Source: Melampsora larici-populina 98AG31
Lineage: Eukaryota > Basidiomycota > Pucciniomycetes > Pucciniales > Melampsoraceae
Direction: 5' to 3'
DNA length: 64,000 nt
NCBI RefSeq assembly: GCF_000204055.1
Contig: NW_006768768.1
Location: 1,674,709 to 1,738,708, forward strand
A model generated the notes under the pieces. It searched no databases and was not told the DNA's origin. It saw nothing but the letters and a program-made list of their open reading frames with translations. The translations under genes and the position numbers were made by a program. Of this stretch, positions 43,300 through 54,865 are shown piece by piece. The number at the start of each line of letters is the position of its first letter. The stretch's first letter is position 1.

Positions 43300-44792
43300 C
43301 CACCATGGATCCACAGGCTATCAAGACATTTTTCAAACCAGTCGCAGTGGACTCTAGAACACAAGTAGTACAGAAGGATTATGTTCAATCCCAAAAGGGT
43401 TTGGCAACCTCCAAGCAACGTATTGGATCATAGGCGCACAAGACATACATCAAATGGTTCCTTTCTAGCTCTTAACCTCAACTTGGCTCGTTTCATATAT
43501 GGAGTACGCAAGAAGTTCTAGAGTCTAATGACTTTATAAACGGTCTTTACAAAGCTAAAGCCAGTTAATAGAGGCCTATTGATTTCCTTCAGGTGAGCTA
43601 AATGCCTAAAGATGATTTTTTTTTTAAAAAAAAAGTGGAAAATCACTATAAGGGTTAATAAGCTACAAGCTTGGGCTCCATAAGGTTTCATTTGCCATTC
43701 TGCTGTTATTAAATGTCTCAAGTTTTGATTAGATGGCCGTTCTTCTAAGGTGTACTAGTCTTTTTTCAATTTATATGTGTTGATAGTGTTATATGCAATT
43801 AAGCCAAAAGCACTTTTAAAAAAAAGTGTTACAGCATGTATTACATATGGATTCCCTTATCCAGATGAGCAAATAACTGAGCACACCTGTATGTACACCA
43901 AAGCCACCTATTTACTCAGCCTGATGCACATAAGTAGTGTGGGTGTTATGGCTCAGGTGTGAAGTGATAGGTCTTTTTATGACAAATTACAATCTTAATC
44001 ATCTTTCCATTGCCACTTGAGGATAATGTATTTTCACAGTGTTAGTTTTAAGATGTGACTTATTTATGTATCAAGAGTAGTCTTTTCCAATACAAAGTCT
44101 TACCTTGATTTGATTTGTTTGCTTTTATTCTTACAAGCATCATCAGATTTGATTTCAGAAAATTGACACTACTTATACATTTTAGAATCATTCTTTGTGA
44201 TAAATATTTACATTTCAATCAACAAATGAACTTGTATATTCATATCCATAAATGAAGTGTGGTTTTGTAAGTTTCAGCTTGTATCAGTTTGCACTTGGAA
44301 CCAGAAAGCAGGTAAAGTTTGAAATGATGTGTATCCAAAAAGCATTCAAGATGATTGAAAGTAAATGAAGAAATAAAGGGTTGATATATGAATTAATTCT
44401 TTTGAGTTTAAATAGATTGATAGGATAGGATAGATCAACAGATCAACCAAATGGATCAACTAATCAAGATATTTTCAAGATGATAAGTAATAGAAACTTC
44501 AAACTGTAATAGAAACTTCAAACAAAGTGTAAGAAGATCAAGAAGAAATGAAGTACAGAAAACTTAAGACCATGATTTGTAAAAGAGTATAAAACCTACA
44601 TTCAGATTCAGATTCAGATTCAGATTGGAATGGAAATCGATTTGGGTTGGGTTTGAATTGATTTTTGACTTTTTTCGATTTCTTATCAATTCCCATTCTG
44701 ATTCTGAGTCTGATTTTGATTCTAGAATTTATCAATCTTCTTGATCACAATAATGATAAACTCATCATTAACTTAAAACGAAAAAAATCAAG
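43300..44792. other. Intergenic region upstream of the Itc1-like gene
   Basis: Contains the right arm of the inverted repeat and a GATTCA-type hexamer run at about 44594-44622. No supported gene. The promoter of the downstream gene should lie between about 44300 and 44792. Confidence 0.4.
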
Positions 44793-47700
44793 ATGCCATT
44801 ATTAGATGGAACTCAAGTATCTCCATTACCATTACCATCTAAACTGACTACCTTATCAGCTGATACTGAAGTTTGGTCAATCCATCAAACTGGTGAAATC
44901 TTTTTAGATTATGAGTTAAGAGTTTTCTTTATTTTGATCATTGACTTTCAAGATCGTTAACTAATCGATAATCTCTTTACCATAGGTCTTATGCTAATCG
45001 ATATATCTTTTATTCTCAACCAATCTTTAAACCAAATCATCATGTTCAAGAACCACAAGAACAAGCATCAACCGATTTACTTACTTTCTTTGATGCATTA
45101 CAATCTGAAGATCAAGAATTAGATCGATTAATTCAAACTGAATTCTCAGATTCACTTAAATCTAGAATCTTGGCTTGTATAACCACACCAGATGCTCGTA
45201 AGTGATTTGATTTCTATTTAAATTCATATCTAACAACACACAGATTCTGATGTTTGATTTGATTTGATTTGATCATCAGAACGTGAACATTCGATTGATA
45301 ATCTAACCAATCATCTTTACAAATTACACTATAATCGATTTCATAAAGACGAAAAAGTGATTGTAGATTTAAGTTTTAATCAACCACCCAGTCCATCTTC
45401 CACAATCTATACAGCCAAGATTGTTAAAGTCTTTCCACCTAAACCATTAAGAGATTTAGTTAAATCAAAAGGTGTTCAATCGGATTTGATTCATTTACAA
45501 TCGATTGATCAATTCAAATTAAATTTAACTGAGACTTTAAAGATTGATGATTCGAAATCTTATCTTTATACCATACAACTTATTGAAGATTCTCAATCCG
45601 CTCATCATGATCAAGAAGATGGATTCGGTGGTAGTTTTATGGAAGTCGAACCTAAGAAACTCAGGTGAGTGTTTTCATCATCACACTCTTTATCTTCTTC
45701 AATCAGATCAAAGATTGACATTTGACTTTAATTCTCATCTCCATTCTCTCTCCAATCCAAGTCGACATCCTAATTCATTTTCTAAATCACTCTTAAAGAA
45801 ATTCATTCAATCATCTCTTTTACCAGTCTCTACAACCCAACCTAATCCACGATGGAGAGTACCAGATGAACTGATGCAAAAATATGGTCTCATCAACACA
45901 CAACCACCCATACCCATACCAAACCTATCAGCTCATGTACCCAGATCAAGACCTAAACGAGGACCCCCTTCAACCCCTACTTCTCGTCTGATCGATCACC
46001 CAGAAATCACCGATCCGGAAACCAAAAGAACCATCAAGAAACGTAAACGGAATAAAATCTCATCTACGCCTCTTATGGTCCATCATCCACCTACATATGA
46101 AACCTATTTACATCCACAATGTTCAATCAATCCTAAACCTCAAGAAGATCCACCAGTTTTACATGCCATAAACTTAATGGAATGGAAACCCAGTGATTCG
46201 TTTTCGAAAATCATTTCAAAACCTTCACCTCCCTTAGAAACACCTGATCATAAAAAGAAAAAGAAATGGAGAATGAGTAGTAGTAAGCATCATATGAAAG
46301 AAGACTTACGAGTGATACCTAAATCTATGGAAAAAGAAGTACCTAGAAAACTTCATCTTGAACAACAAGCTTCGAATTCGAATTCGGAACCATCTCTTTC
46401 GACACCTGTTGTCACTGAGAATGGTGAACCACTTCAGAGATCGAACTCGGTGAAGAAAACAATTAAATATCCTAGTAGGTCTTTGATTTATGAACCTTGA
46501 CTGTTTATCGATTGAAATTTTTTATGAAAGAGCTGGCTGACCTGAACCGTATCTTTGTTTGATTATTCTTTATCTTTTGTTGATTTGGTCTCTGATTGAA
46601 TTAGTTGAAGATTTAGATTTAGATCCCTTGACGATGATAGATGGAAGATATTTAAGAAGATCCAGTGGATTGATCCCAAGTTTACCGATCAAACCGATTC
46701 CAAGTCAACCAAAAGACCCTAAAACCTTTGAAAAGAGTTTGATGATTTGGAGTTTTTTAAATATCTTTGAATTGATAGATTGTAAGATTGAAGAATTAAA
46801 AGATCAATTAGATTTGATTATTGAAAGATTAGTGAAAGAAATCCAAGTTGATTTGTCTTTGAGATATCCTACTTGTAAAAACGAAGGAAATGGTAGTAGG
46901 TTTAAATCTAGATCTGTTTTACCTTTTTTTTCAAATCAACCGATTCAAGAAACTAAAGTCATGAAGATTGAAGCAAGAGAGTATTGGATAAGGAAATCTA
47001 TTAAGTTTTCGAATCTATGGAGATTAACTATTGATCAAACTTTGGTTAAAGAACAACAAATTCAAGAAAGTAGGAAAAAAAAGAAATCTAAAGAATCAAG
47101 TTCAAGTCATGAATTAAAGGAAGATTGGGTGATGGGATTAGTCGAGATTATGTGTCAGAGAGGTGGGATTGAACAGATTGGTTGTATGGGTAGATTAATG
47201 CAATATCTGTTTTCCAAAGATGGGACATTAACTTTATTACCAACTGAGTCAGGTATAAATCCCATCATTCAACCTCAAGAACATCATTCAACTAATTCGA
47301 TCAATCTTCCAACATCAAATCATCATAACAAAATAGAAGTAGAAAATGGAATTAGAATTGAAGAAGAAGAAGAAGAAGCAGAAGAAGAAGAAATAGATGA
47401 GATGGGGATTGAAGAAATCCAACGATATGGAGAATCATTGATGAATCGAAGAAAGGATTATCAGTTTATGAAACAGATTTTGAAATCTAGGTTTAGTGAA
47501 TGGGATTCCGATGAGAAATTAAGTTTGATTAGATTCTTATGTGATTTAGTGATTGAAGGACATTATATTCGAAATTATATTGAAGATTGTGATGAGAAAT
47601 TAACGATTGTTAGGAAAGAGAAAGCAGATGTCAATAAAGAGAAGAGAAAAATGTAAAGTTTTGAATTTCGATTTTTTTATGAGTTTCTAAAAAGCTAACG

Positions 47701-48922
47701 TTCAAAGGGTTTGCTTTTTTTTGGGGGGGGCGCTTATGAATGGAATTTTAAAGACTTGAAGAACTTTCAAAACTTGGGAATGGAAGTAAACCTTTGAACG
47801 AAACATCATTGAAATCTACAGGAGGAGATGAGCTAGATCCGATTACCCATCAAAGTTCGACTGTGACCACACCGATCTTACCATCCCCGACCCAACCAAT
47901 CAACCCAACTAATGAAACAGAAGATCCTCAATCCAGTACGACATGTACCATAACCGACATCACGAATCTAGAAACGCCAGTAAGGATGAACACCTTATTA
48001 AATTCGAAATCGATCAAAGCACCTAAGCTTTTGATGAAGAAGCAAGGGCATCAAGAATTGAAGGATCCGAAAGAAAAGTATGAAGTTGAATTGTTTCGAT
48101 TGAATCTAAAAGAAATCTATTTGAACGAACGATTTCGAAAGTTTAATGGAGTGATGAAAACCAAACCGATTGGGATGGATCGATATTTTTGTAAGTATTG
48201 GTGGTTTGATGGGATAGGTGGTAATTCGAATTGCGTGGGACAATTGTTTGTTTCAGGTCCTAGTATAGATGAAATGGATTGGGTTTTAAATAAACTTCAT
48301 CATCATCGGTTTCATCATCATCATCATTATTGTCAATCTGATGAAAATGGAAATGAAAAACAAATTGGAATCGGACTTGGGGTTGGGGGATGGGCAGTTT
48401 ATGATACTGAAGTACAAGTTGAGTGTTTTTTTTTCAGAATTGAGACATGATTGATTTAATTGATGAAAAGATGGTATTTTCTTTGGCATGGGAATCGTTT
48501 AGATTCAAGGTTTGTTGAATTGGTTGAATCCTAAGGGAAATCGAGAATCGGTTTTAAGAATGAATTTAAAAGATTGGAAAGAATATATTTTTGAAAAGAT
48601 TAAAAGTAGATGTGATGAATCAAATGATCAAAAGGTAAGAAAAGCATTTTCTTCAAAACCGCTTGAAATTTTCATGCCTTCAGAAATTGATTTGACTTTT
48701 TTTTCTTTTGGTTTGGATTAGCATGAAGGTAATGATGGTAAGAATGGAGAAGATCATGAAGATCGTATGGAAATTCAAACTGATTCTTCATTAAGTTCAC
48801 AAGAAGATGAACCAGAAGAACCAGAAGAAGAAGAAATCGAATATAATCAAAGTAGTAGTGACGATGGTGATGATCAAAGTAGTGAGAGTGAAAGTGATAG
48901 TAGTAGTGAGAGTGATGATTAA
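44793..48922 (+). CDS. ACF1/Itc1-like subunit of ISWI chromatin remodeller (WAC-DDT-WSD)
   Basis: Eight exons with consistent phase: 44793-44914, 44986-45197, 45280-45664, 45762-46474, 46605-47652, 47754-48417, 48503-48634 and 48722-48922, giving 1158 residues. The N-terminus is a WAC domain (about 20-125: E-V-W-S-I-H-Q-T-G-E-I-F near 26, L-T-F-F-D-A-L). A DDT-type helix region (I-W-S-F-L-N-I-F-E-L-I) lies near 530. A WSD/D-TOX motif (I-G-M-D-R-Y-F-C-K-Y-W-W-F-D-G) is near 965, followed by N-W-L-N-P-K-G-N-R-E-S. An acidic run near 740, a His-rich loop near 1010 and a Ser/Asp/Glu tail are also present. The order matches yeast Itc1 and animal ACF1 without the PHD/bromodomain. It partners the ISWI ATPase to space nucleosomes in the nucleus. 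The exon 4/5 junction is supported by K-Y-P-I-E-D-L. Confidence 0.9.
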
Positions 48923-49532
48923 CGATCTATAGGTTTCTTTCATGTTTCATTGATTTTGATTTTTCTGGGAAACTTGTGCAAGATTTTTTTATGGATTTCT
49001 CTTACTCAGTTCAATTTGGATTTCTTTTCTTTTCTTTTTTAGGATTGGGTTTAAATATTTTTAGGATTTTTTTTTATTGATTGAAAAAATCGGTTTTAAT
49101 ATACATACATCAAATCATTTGTTTGGGGAAAAAAATGTTTATAATTTGTGGGTTTTTTTTTTGTGGAAATTGGGAAGGAAAGAAAAAGAAAGATTGGAAG
49201 AATGAGTTGGAAAGTTGAGGGTTTACTTTTTTTGATAATTAATATATGGAGAAAAAAATAAATGAAGAATGAGGATTTTGGTGAAGCAGTTTAACTTCAA
49301 ATGATACCATAAACTAATTGAAGACCATACAAGAATTTTTGAAGAATATCAAACTCATCCACTACTTGGACACAGTAGAGGGGAGTATTGAGCTATGATG
49401 AGAACTTTTAGTCTTGGTGACAGCTTTGTTTCACAAGGATAAGTTTCTCCTGGAGGGGAAAGAGCTAATTCAGGCATTTTAACCATCCAATGAAACCTAT
49501 CCTAGAAGGCTCAGGATAATCAGCTTGGGTAT
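48923..49532. other. 3' flank of the Itc1-like gene up to the copia insertion
   Basis: T-rich sequence with likely polyadenylation signals at about 49060-49260; no gene. The copia target GGTAT is at 49528-49532. Confidence 0.45.
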
Positions 49533-50093
49533 TGTTAGAATACATATAGATTATCAAACTCGTCAAACACATTACATCAAAATCATATTTACATACAGTA
49601 CTCAAACCTAGTTTATATCAAACTTAAACCTAATTTAAATTTGTATCACATTTAAATAGTACCGCTCATCCACAATCGCCACTTTCTCCTCATCAGTTCA
49701 CTGAGGAACAAAGTGGCGTGTAAGTGGTTTCATAGTCTGTATTCTTTCAATCCGGATAGATCAATTGTTAATCTCTTTCTCCATTTCTCTTCAGACTTTG
49801 TTGTTTTCTTTCACCCTTAATAGGTGTGATTCTTTATCTTTGTCTTCGGTGTTCAGAACCGTAAAGACTGACGCCCGTTTACTGGCATCCTAAGGTTAGA
49901 CACTATTAACTATATGAAATATTATTATCAGTTCACTGAGGAACAAAGTGGCGTACTTTGTTGTTTTCTTTCACCCTTAATAGGTGTGATTCTTTATCTT
50001 TGTCTTCGGTGTTCAGAACCGTAAAGACTGACGCCCGTTTACTGGCATCCTAAGTTACCATTCTGGTGACTCGAGTTTCTTTAGATTCTTGCA
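49533..50093 (+). repeat. 5' LTR of the copia element (561 bp)
   Basis: Contains two copies of a 71-bp unit (49824-49894 and 49984-50054), plus a duplicated AGTTCACTGAGGAACAAAG block. Promoter and R region should be inside. Confidence 0.95.
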
Positions 50094-50105
50094 TGGTAGC
50101 GAGAG
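50094..50105 (+). other. Primer binding site of the copia element
   Basis: TGGTAGCGAGAG directly after the LTR. The first eight bases equal the start of the yeast Ty1 site for initiator tRNA-Met, so that tRNA is the likely primer; this rests on memory of Ty1. Confidence 0.6.
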
Positions 50106-50129
50106 AAACTCGAATCATCTTATAATTTT

Positions 50130-51299
50130 ATGTCATCACCTGCCGAAGCACCTTCACCTGCCAATACCTCCGACGATTCTATCGAGGATCAGAACGAGGA
50201 ATCTTCTGAATCATCTTTTAATTCTACTCATACTTCTCATACCGAACTACCACCTAGAAATACCATCATCATGACACAACCATCTACACAAACTCCATTA
50301 CTATCTTCACAAAAAGACTTTGCCGTCGCTCTAAACATCAGCTTAAGTAAAATTCCCACTACCATCATCTTAGGAAAATCAAACTATAAACATTGGGCAA
50401 TTGGAATTAAACGATCACTAAGACCTTTAGGACTCGACAGATATCTCCAATCACCTAACAGACCCGACGATACTACTGAGGAAGAACACCTAGCAAACAA
50501 AGAATGCATCATGAATTTTCTACTTAGTCGCATGGACTCATCAATGTCAGCATATGTAGAATCAAAATTACAAATTCAAATTGATGAAGAAATTGATCTT
50601 GAATACGAACCATCTAAATTATGGAAGATAGTTCGAGAAAACAAGGCCCCAATTTCCGAAGCTGCTCAATTCCAACTCGATAATCAACTGGATGAATTCC
50701 GTCAAGATAATCGAACAACTTTAGAAGCTCATCTAGCAGAGTTCAGAGAATTGAAAGATGAATTAACTTTAGCTGGTGGAGATTTAAATGATGGTCAATT
50801 AGCTAGGAGACTTATCAAATCACTTCATCCCGATAATCAACTTATTTTATCGAATGTATTTGATATGGTAAAACCCCTTACTTATGATGGTGTAGAGCAG
50901 TACATATTGAAGAAAGAAAAGGAGTTACGAAACTTACCTCAATTCGCTAATCTTCACAAAAATCAATCTTTTCATCCTGGAGCTCATTTCGTGAATCGTA
51001 GTAATAACCAAAATCGCAACAATCAATTTACACGACCCAAATGTACTGCCGACCGATGTGTATGTAAGTATGGTAGAGATGAGTGTTTTGAAAACCCGAA
51101 GAATCAAGAGAAGAAGATCAGATGGCAGAAGGATCTAATCAAGAAAGGTAGATGGCGAGGTCAGATTCCGAATCACTTACAATCAAGTAGTCAGCCTAAA
51201 ACGTTTCAACATCGAAGTTCATCAAATGTTCAGCCAGAGACCAATATCGATTGTGATTTAGATGAATTAACTGAAGCTATGAATTCCATGAACGTATGA
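50130..51299 (+). CDS. gag: Copia Gag
   Basis: 389 residues from ATG 50130. Ser/Thr/Glu-rich N-terminus (1-50), then the copia Gag fold (about 75-290: K-S-N-Y-K-H-W near 88, L-R-E-x-K-D-E-L-like helix). Instead of a normal CCHC knuckle there is a Cys cluster C-T-A-D-R-C-V-C-K-Y-G-R-D-E-C near 305, followed by a basic R-W-Q-K-D-L-I-K-K segment. It ends at TGA 51297-51299 and Pol continues in the same frame. Confidence 0.92.
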   Translation: MSSPAEAPSPANTSDDSIEDQNEESSESSFNSTHTSHTELPPRNTIIMTQPSTQTPLLSSQKDFAVALNISLSKIPTTIILGKSNYKHWAIGIKRSLRPLGLDRYLQSPNRPDDTTEEEHLANKECIMNFLLSRMDSSMSAYVESKLQIQIDEEIDLEYEPSKLWKIVRENKAPISEAAQFQLDNQLDEFRQDNRTTLEAHLAEFRELKDELTLAGGDLNDGQLARRLIKSLHPDNQLILSNVFDMVKPLTYDGVEQYILKKEKELRNLPQFANLHKNQSFHPGAHFVNRSNNQNRNNQFTRPKCTADRCVCKYGRDECFENPKNQEKKIRWQKDLIKKGRWRGQIPNHLQSSSQPKTFQHRSSSNVQPETNIDCDLDELTEAMNSMNV

Positions 51300-54200
51300 A
51301 CAGATGATAGTCAACCAACCGTGTTCCATATTGATTACTTCTGCAGTAATAAAGCTGTACAGGCTAAAGTTCCGAGTAACTCTTTTGGACTAGCTGATAC
51401 GGGATCATCTCATCACATGTTCAATAATCTAAAACATTTCGATCAAAACTCGCTCACCCCAAATCCTGATCCAAGCAAGAGACTTAACTTAGCTGGTGGT
51501 AATGATACACTTGAGATTCAGAAGATCGGAACTGCATATTTATTAGACGCTGATGGAAATGTTATGAAGTTTGAAAATTCATTATACGTACCTCATCTGA
51601 ACAAGAACTTGATTGCTGCTGGTGCTCTTATCAAAAAAGGAGTCGTTCCTTCCATTAATCCCACTAAACCTCATCTATTTGATCTGCTTCTTGGCAAGAA
51701 AACGCTCTTCCGAGGATTCTTTTCCGGCAACCTCATGATAGTCAAACTGATCGAATGCCCTGTACGTCTGATTCCCTTTCAGCAATCATCTTCAATATCA
51801 ATCATTCAATCTGACACACTAATCAATCTTCACAATCGATTAGGTCATCCGAATTTCACCTACCTCCGAAAAATGATTAAAGATGAGATGATTGAAGGAG
51901 TTCCTAAGAATTTTGATTTTTCTAAATCTGTTGAATGTGTCGCTTGTATCAAATCAAAGAGTGAACGACCCCCTTTCTCCAATACCCGACCTCGTGCTGA
52001 AAATAAATTAGATAATGTTCATGTAGACTTGAGTGGAATTGTGAGAGGATATGTGAACAGTGGCTATCTATACTACATCCTTTTTACCGACGACTTAACT
52101 GGAATGCGTTTTGTGTACTTCTTGAAATCAAAAGATAAAAATTCAGTTTTTAATTCATTATGTGCATTTATTTCATTTGCCGAGCGCCAGAGCGAAAGAA
52201 AAGTCAAATGCTTCACATTAGATCAGGGTTCAGAATTTTTCAACTCTCTTTTCGTACCTTATTGTAAGGAGCATGGCATATGGCTACACGAAACCGCTGC
52301 CTACACACCTGAGGAAAACGGTGTCGCCGAGCGTTCGAACAAGACTATCACTTACAAAGCAAGAGCTCTACTCCAACACTCAAACGTACCACCTAGTTTC
52401 TGCTTTGAAGCCGTCAATACCGCTGTCTATCTTGATAATCGCACCGTATCTTTAGCGTACAACAAAGGTATCATGACACCTTTTGAAGGATGGTATGGAA
52501 GAAAACCGTCAGTATCTCATATCCGGACTTTTGGATGTGGTGTAGAATATATAGTCAGGAAGAGTCAACGTGACGGCAAGTTTCATGCTATCACTCGAAC
52601 TGCTGTGCTCCTCGGTTTTGCAACTGACAACTTCAACTATCGATTATACGATCTTGAATCCAAGAAGATTCTCACATCTCATGACGTGAAATTCCGTGAA
52701 GACTTCTTCCCTTTTCGAAAATCAATCAAATTCCAATACAATCATTTATTTTCAAAGAAAGAATTGAATGAACTTGAAGACTCACATCCTGGATTAGAAA
52801 CTGTCATAAACCTTGATGATGACGACTATCCTATCCTCCCTAATCCTCGGCCTGACGTGAATCCAGTTGTTACATCGGAGTCTGAACCTCCTGATGTTAA
52901 CACTGATAATATTCCAGCGCCTCAATCTACCCCACCTGAAACAACCGAGGAGTCTGAACCTCCTTCGGATGCTTTACAGGATGCGGAACAAATCCCCAAC
53001 CAACAACCAACTATCCGGAAATCAACTAGAGATAGAAAACCCCCTGATCGATATACGCCATCGAGTCAGCATACTTTCTGGGCAGACATCAACGCATTCA
53101 TTACCGGAGAAGAAGAGGACTTATACGCCTACAGTACCATGCCAACCGTCAGACTTGTGAATGAACCGAAAACTTACAAACAAGCCATGAAATCATCAGA
53201 GAAGGAAGAATGGATCAAAGCCATGAACAAAGAAATCAACTCAATCAATGAAAGGAAGGTATGGACCATCGTAAAGCGACCAAAGAACAGATCAGTAGTT
53301 GGTGGCCGATGGGTATTTCGGATTAAGCCCAATCTTGATGGCTCAATAGCCAAATTCAAAGCCCGATATGTGGCCAAAGGTTTCTCTCAAGTTGCTGGAG
53401 TCGATTATCACGAGACGTATTCACCAACCGGTAAACCTGCATCGCTCCGTATCATGATCGCTATTGCTGCTTTGAATGGATGGCCTGTTCATTCAATGGA
53501 CGCCATATGTGCTTTCTTAAACAACAAACTAGATTACGAAATCTATATGGAGCTACCGGATAATCTTAAAGAAATTTACGGAGCTGATATGGTTGCATGT
53601 TTAGGAAGTACAATCTACGGTCTCAAACAGTCAGCAAAATATTGGAGCGACGACGTTACCGAGTTTTTATTATCAATTGGGTTTGTTCAATCTGAAGCCG
53701 ATGCATGCGTATTTATAAGAATCTCAATGAATGGAACAAAATTCTCGGCAATGTACGTTCATGTGGACGACATGGCTATTACCGGAAATGAAATTGAAGA
53801 AATCAAGCAGCTCATCTCGAAACGCTGGGAAATGGAAGACCTGGGTATCTCACACTGTATAGTAGGCATTCAAATTAGTAGAACCTCTGAATATTCATAC
53901 GCCATTGGTCAACCTGCTATGATTGAAAGCATACTAGAAAGATTTGGAATGAATAACTGTAAACCAGCCAGCACCCCACTTCCAGCCGAACAGAAACTCA
54001 CTCGAGCTAGCGACTTTGATGCTCAAGATTTCGCTCGTCAAAATCTTCCTTACAGGAACGGGGTTGGATCATTGATGTACTTATCTCAATGTACTCGACC
54101 TGATATTGCATACGCTGTTGGTGTTTTATCTCAACACCTCGACCGACCCTCACGTGCGCATTGGAACGCCCTCATCCATGTCTTACGATACCTTCGAGGA

Positions 54201-54749
54201 ACCACTCACCTATTTATTGAATACAGTGCTGATGATAATGGACTATCTGGCAACCAATCCTGGGATTGCCCATATGGATTCTCAGACGCTGACTGGGCCG
54301 GAAACAAGGACAACCGTCGATCAACTACCGGATATGTCTTCAAATTCTTAGGAGGAGCAGTAAGCTGGAAGAGTCGCCTTCAACCAACCGTTGCACTGTC
54401 CAGCACCGAGGCCGAATACCGCGCAACCACCGAGGCTGGACAAGAAGCAACATGGCTTCAAAACTTGCTCAAATCCTTTGGCTTCAACATCAATCAACCT
54501 ACACGTCTTCACTGTGACAATCTCGGCGCAATCCATCTGACCTCTAAGACCATTTTCCACGCTCGTACCAAACATATTGAGATTCAATACCATTGGATTC
54601 GGGAGTTGGTTAAACGTGGAACGGTGGAATTAACCCATTGCCAATCTCACAAGATGATCGCTGATGTATTCGCCAAACCATTAGGTAAAGCTTCATTTCA
54701 ATGGCTAAGAAAATCAATTGGACTTCATCATCGCGAGCCAACATCTTAG
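51300..54749 (+). CDS. pol: Copia Pol (protease-integrase-RT-RNase H)
   Basis: Open in the same frame as Gag directly after its TGA; there is no ATG before the protease (first alternative codon GTG at 51321), so expression probably needs stop readthrough. Counted from 51321 (1142 residues): aspartic protease A-D-T-G-S-S near 26; integrase HHCC (L-H-N-R-L-G-H, C-V-A-C) near 170-215 and a DDE core ending E-E-N-G-V-A-E-R-S; a Pro-rich linker with R-K-S-T-R-D-R-K-P-P; RT with S-M-D-A-I-C-A-F-L-N and Y-V-H-V-D-D-M near 812; RNase H with S-D-A-D-W-A-G, S-S-T-E-A-E-Y and H-C-D-N. The integrase-before-RT order defines copia. All key residues are present, so the element may be competent. Confidence 0.94.
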   Translation, partial: TDDSQPTVFHIDYFCSNKAVQAKVPSNSFGLADTGSSHHMFNNLKHFDQNSLTPNPDPSKRLNLAGGNDTLEIQKIGTAYLLDADGNVMKFENSLYVPHLNKNLIAAGALIKKGVVPSINPTKPHLFDLLLGKKTLFRGFFSGNLMIVKLIECPVRLIPFQQSSSISIIQSDTLINLHNRLGHPNFTYLRKMIKDEMIEGVPKNFDFSKSVECVACIKSKSERPPFSNTRPRAENKLDNVHVDLSGIVRGYVNSGYLYYILFTDDLTGMRFVYFLKSKDKNSVFNSLCAFISFAERQSERKVKCFTLDQGSEFFNSLFVPYCKEHGIWLHETAAYTPEENGVAERSNKTITYKARALLQHSNVPPSFCFEAVNTAVYLDNRTVSLAYNKGIMTPFEGWYGRKPSVSHIRTFGCGVEYIVRKSQRDGKFHAITRTAVLLGFATDNFNYRLYDLESKKILTSHDVKFREDFFPFRKSIKFQYNHLFSKKELNELEDSHPGLETVINLDDDDYPILPNPRPDVNPVVTSESEPPDVNTDNIPAPQSTPPETTEESEPPSDALQDAEQIPNQQPTIRKSTRDRKPPDRYTPSSQHTFWADINAFITGEEEDLYAYSTMPTVRLVNEPKTYKQAMKSSEKEEWIKAMNKEINSINERKVWTIVKRPKNRSVVGGRWVFRIKPNLDGSIAKFKARYVAKGFSQVAGVDYHETYSPTGKPASLRIMIAIAALNGWPVHSMDAICAFLNNKLDYEIYMELPDNLKEIYGADMVACLGSTIYGLKQSAKYWSDDVTEFLLSIGFVQSEADACVFIRISMNGTKFSAMYVHVDDMAITGNEIEEIKQLISKRWEMEDLGISHCIVGIQISRTSEYSYAIGQPAMIESILERFGMNNCKPASTPLPAEQKLTRASDFDAQDFARQNLPYRNGVGSLMYLSQCTRPDIAYAVGVLSQHLDRPSRAHWNALIHVLRYLRGTTHLFIEYSADDNGLSGNQSWDCPYGFSDADWAGNKDNRRSTTGYVFKFLGGAVSWKSRLQPTVALSSTEAEYRATTEAGQEATWLQNLLKSFGFNINQPTRLHCDNLGAIHLTSKTIFHARTKHIEIQYHWIRELVKRGTVELTHCQSHKMIADVFAKPLGKASFQWLRKSIGLHHREPTS

Positions 54750-54856
54750 TATTTCTTTTTTGCTCTTTCTCTTTTCTTTTCTCTTTTTTTTCTTTTTTTT
54801 ACTTCTTCCTTGCTTATATATAAAAACTGTGATCTCTTTCAGTATTTGACGTGTTT

Positions 54857-54865
54857 GAGGGGGGG
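54857..54865 (+). other. Polypurine tract of the copia element
   Basis: GAGGGGGGG immediately before the 3' LTR, the expected site of plus-strand priming. Confidence 0.85.

Larger units (their letters stand above)
41286..44052. repeat. Long inverted repeat pair flanking a LINE remnant
   Basis: The arms 41286-41468 and 43865-44052 are inverted copies of each other with scattered differences (shared block ACTTCACACCTGAGCC and its complement). They enclose about 2.4 kb with a LINE remnant, a solo LTR and a TATAC-rich MITE. They could be the TIRs of a larger decayed DNA transposon or two inverted insertions of one family. Confidence 0.65.

Noticed and set aside
44594..44622. GATTCA hexamer repeat
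   Set aside because: A short simple repeat with nothing unusual for this genome.
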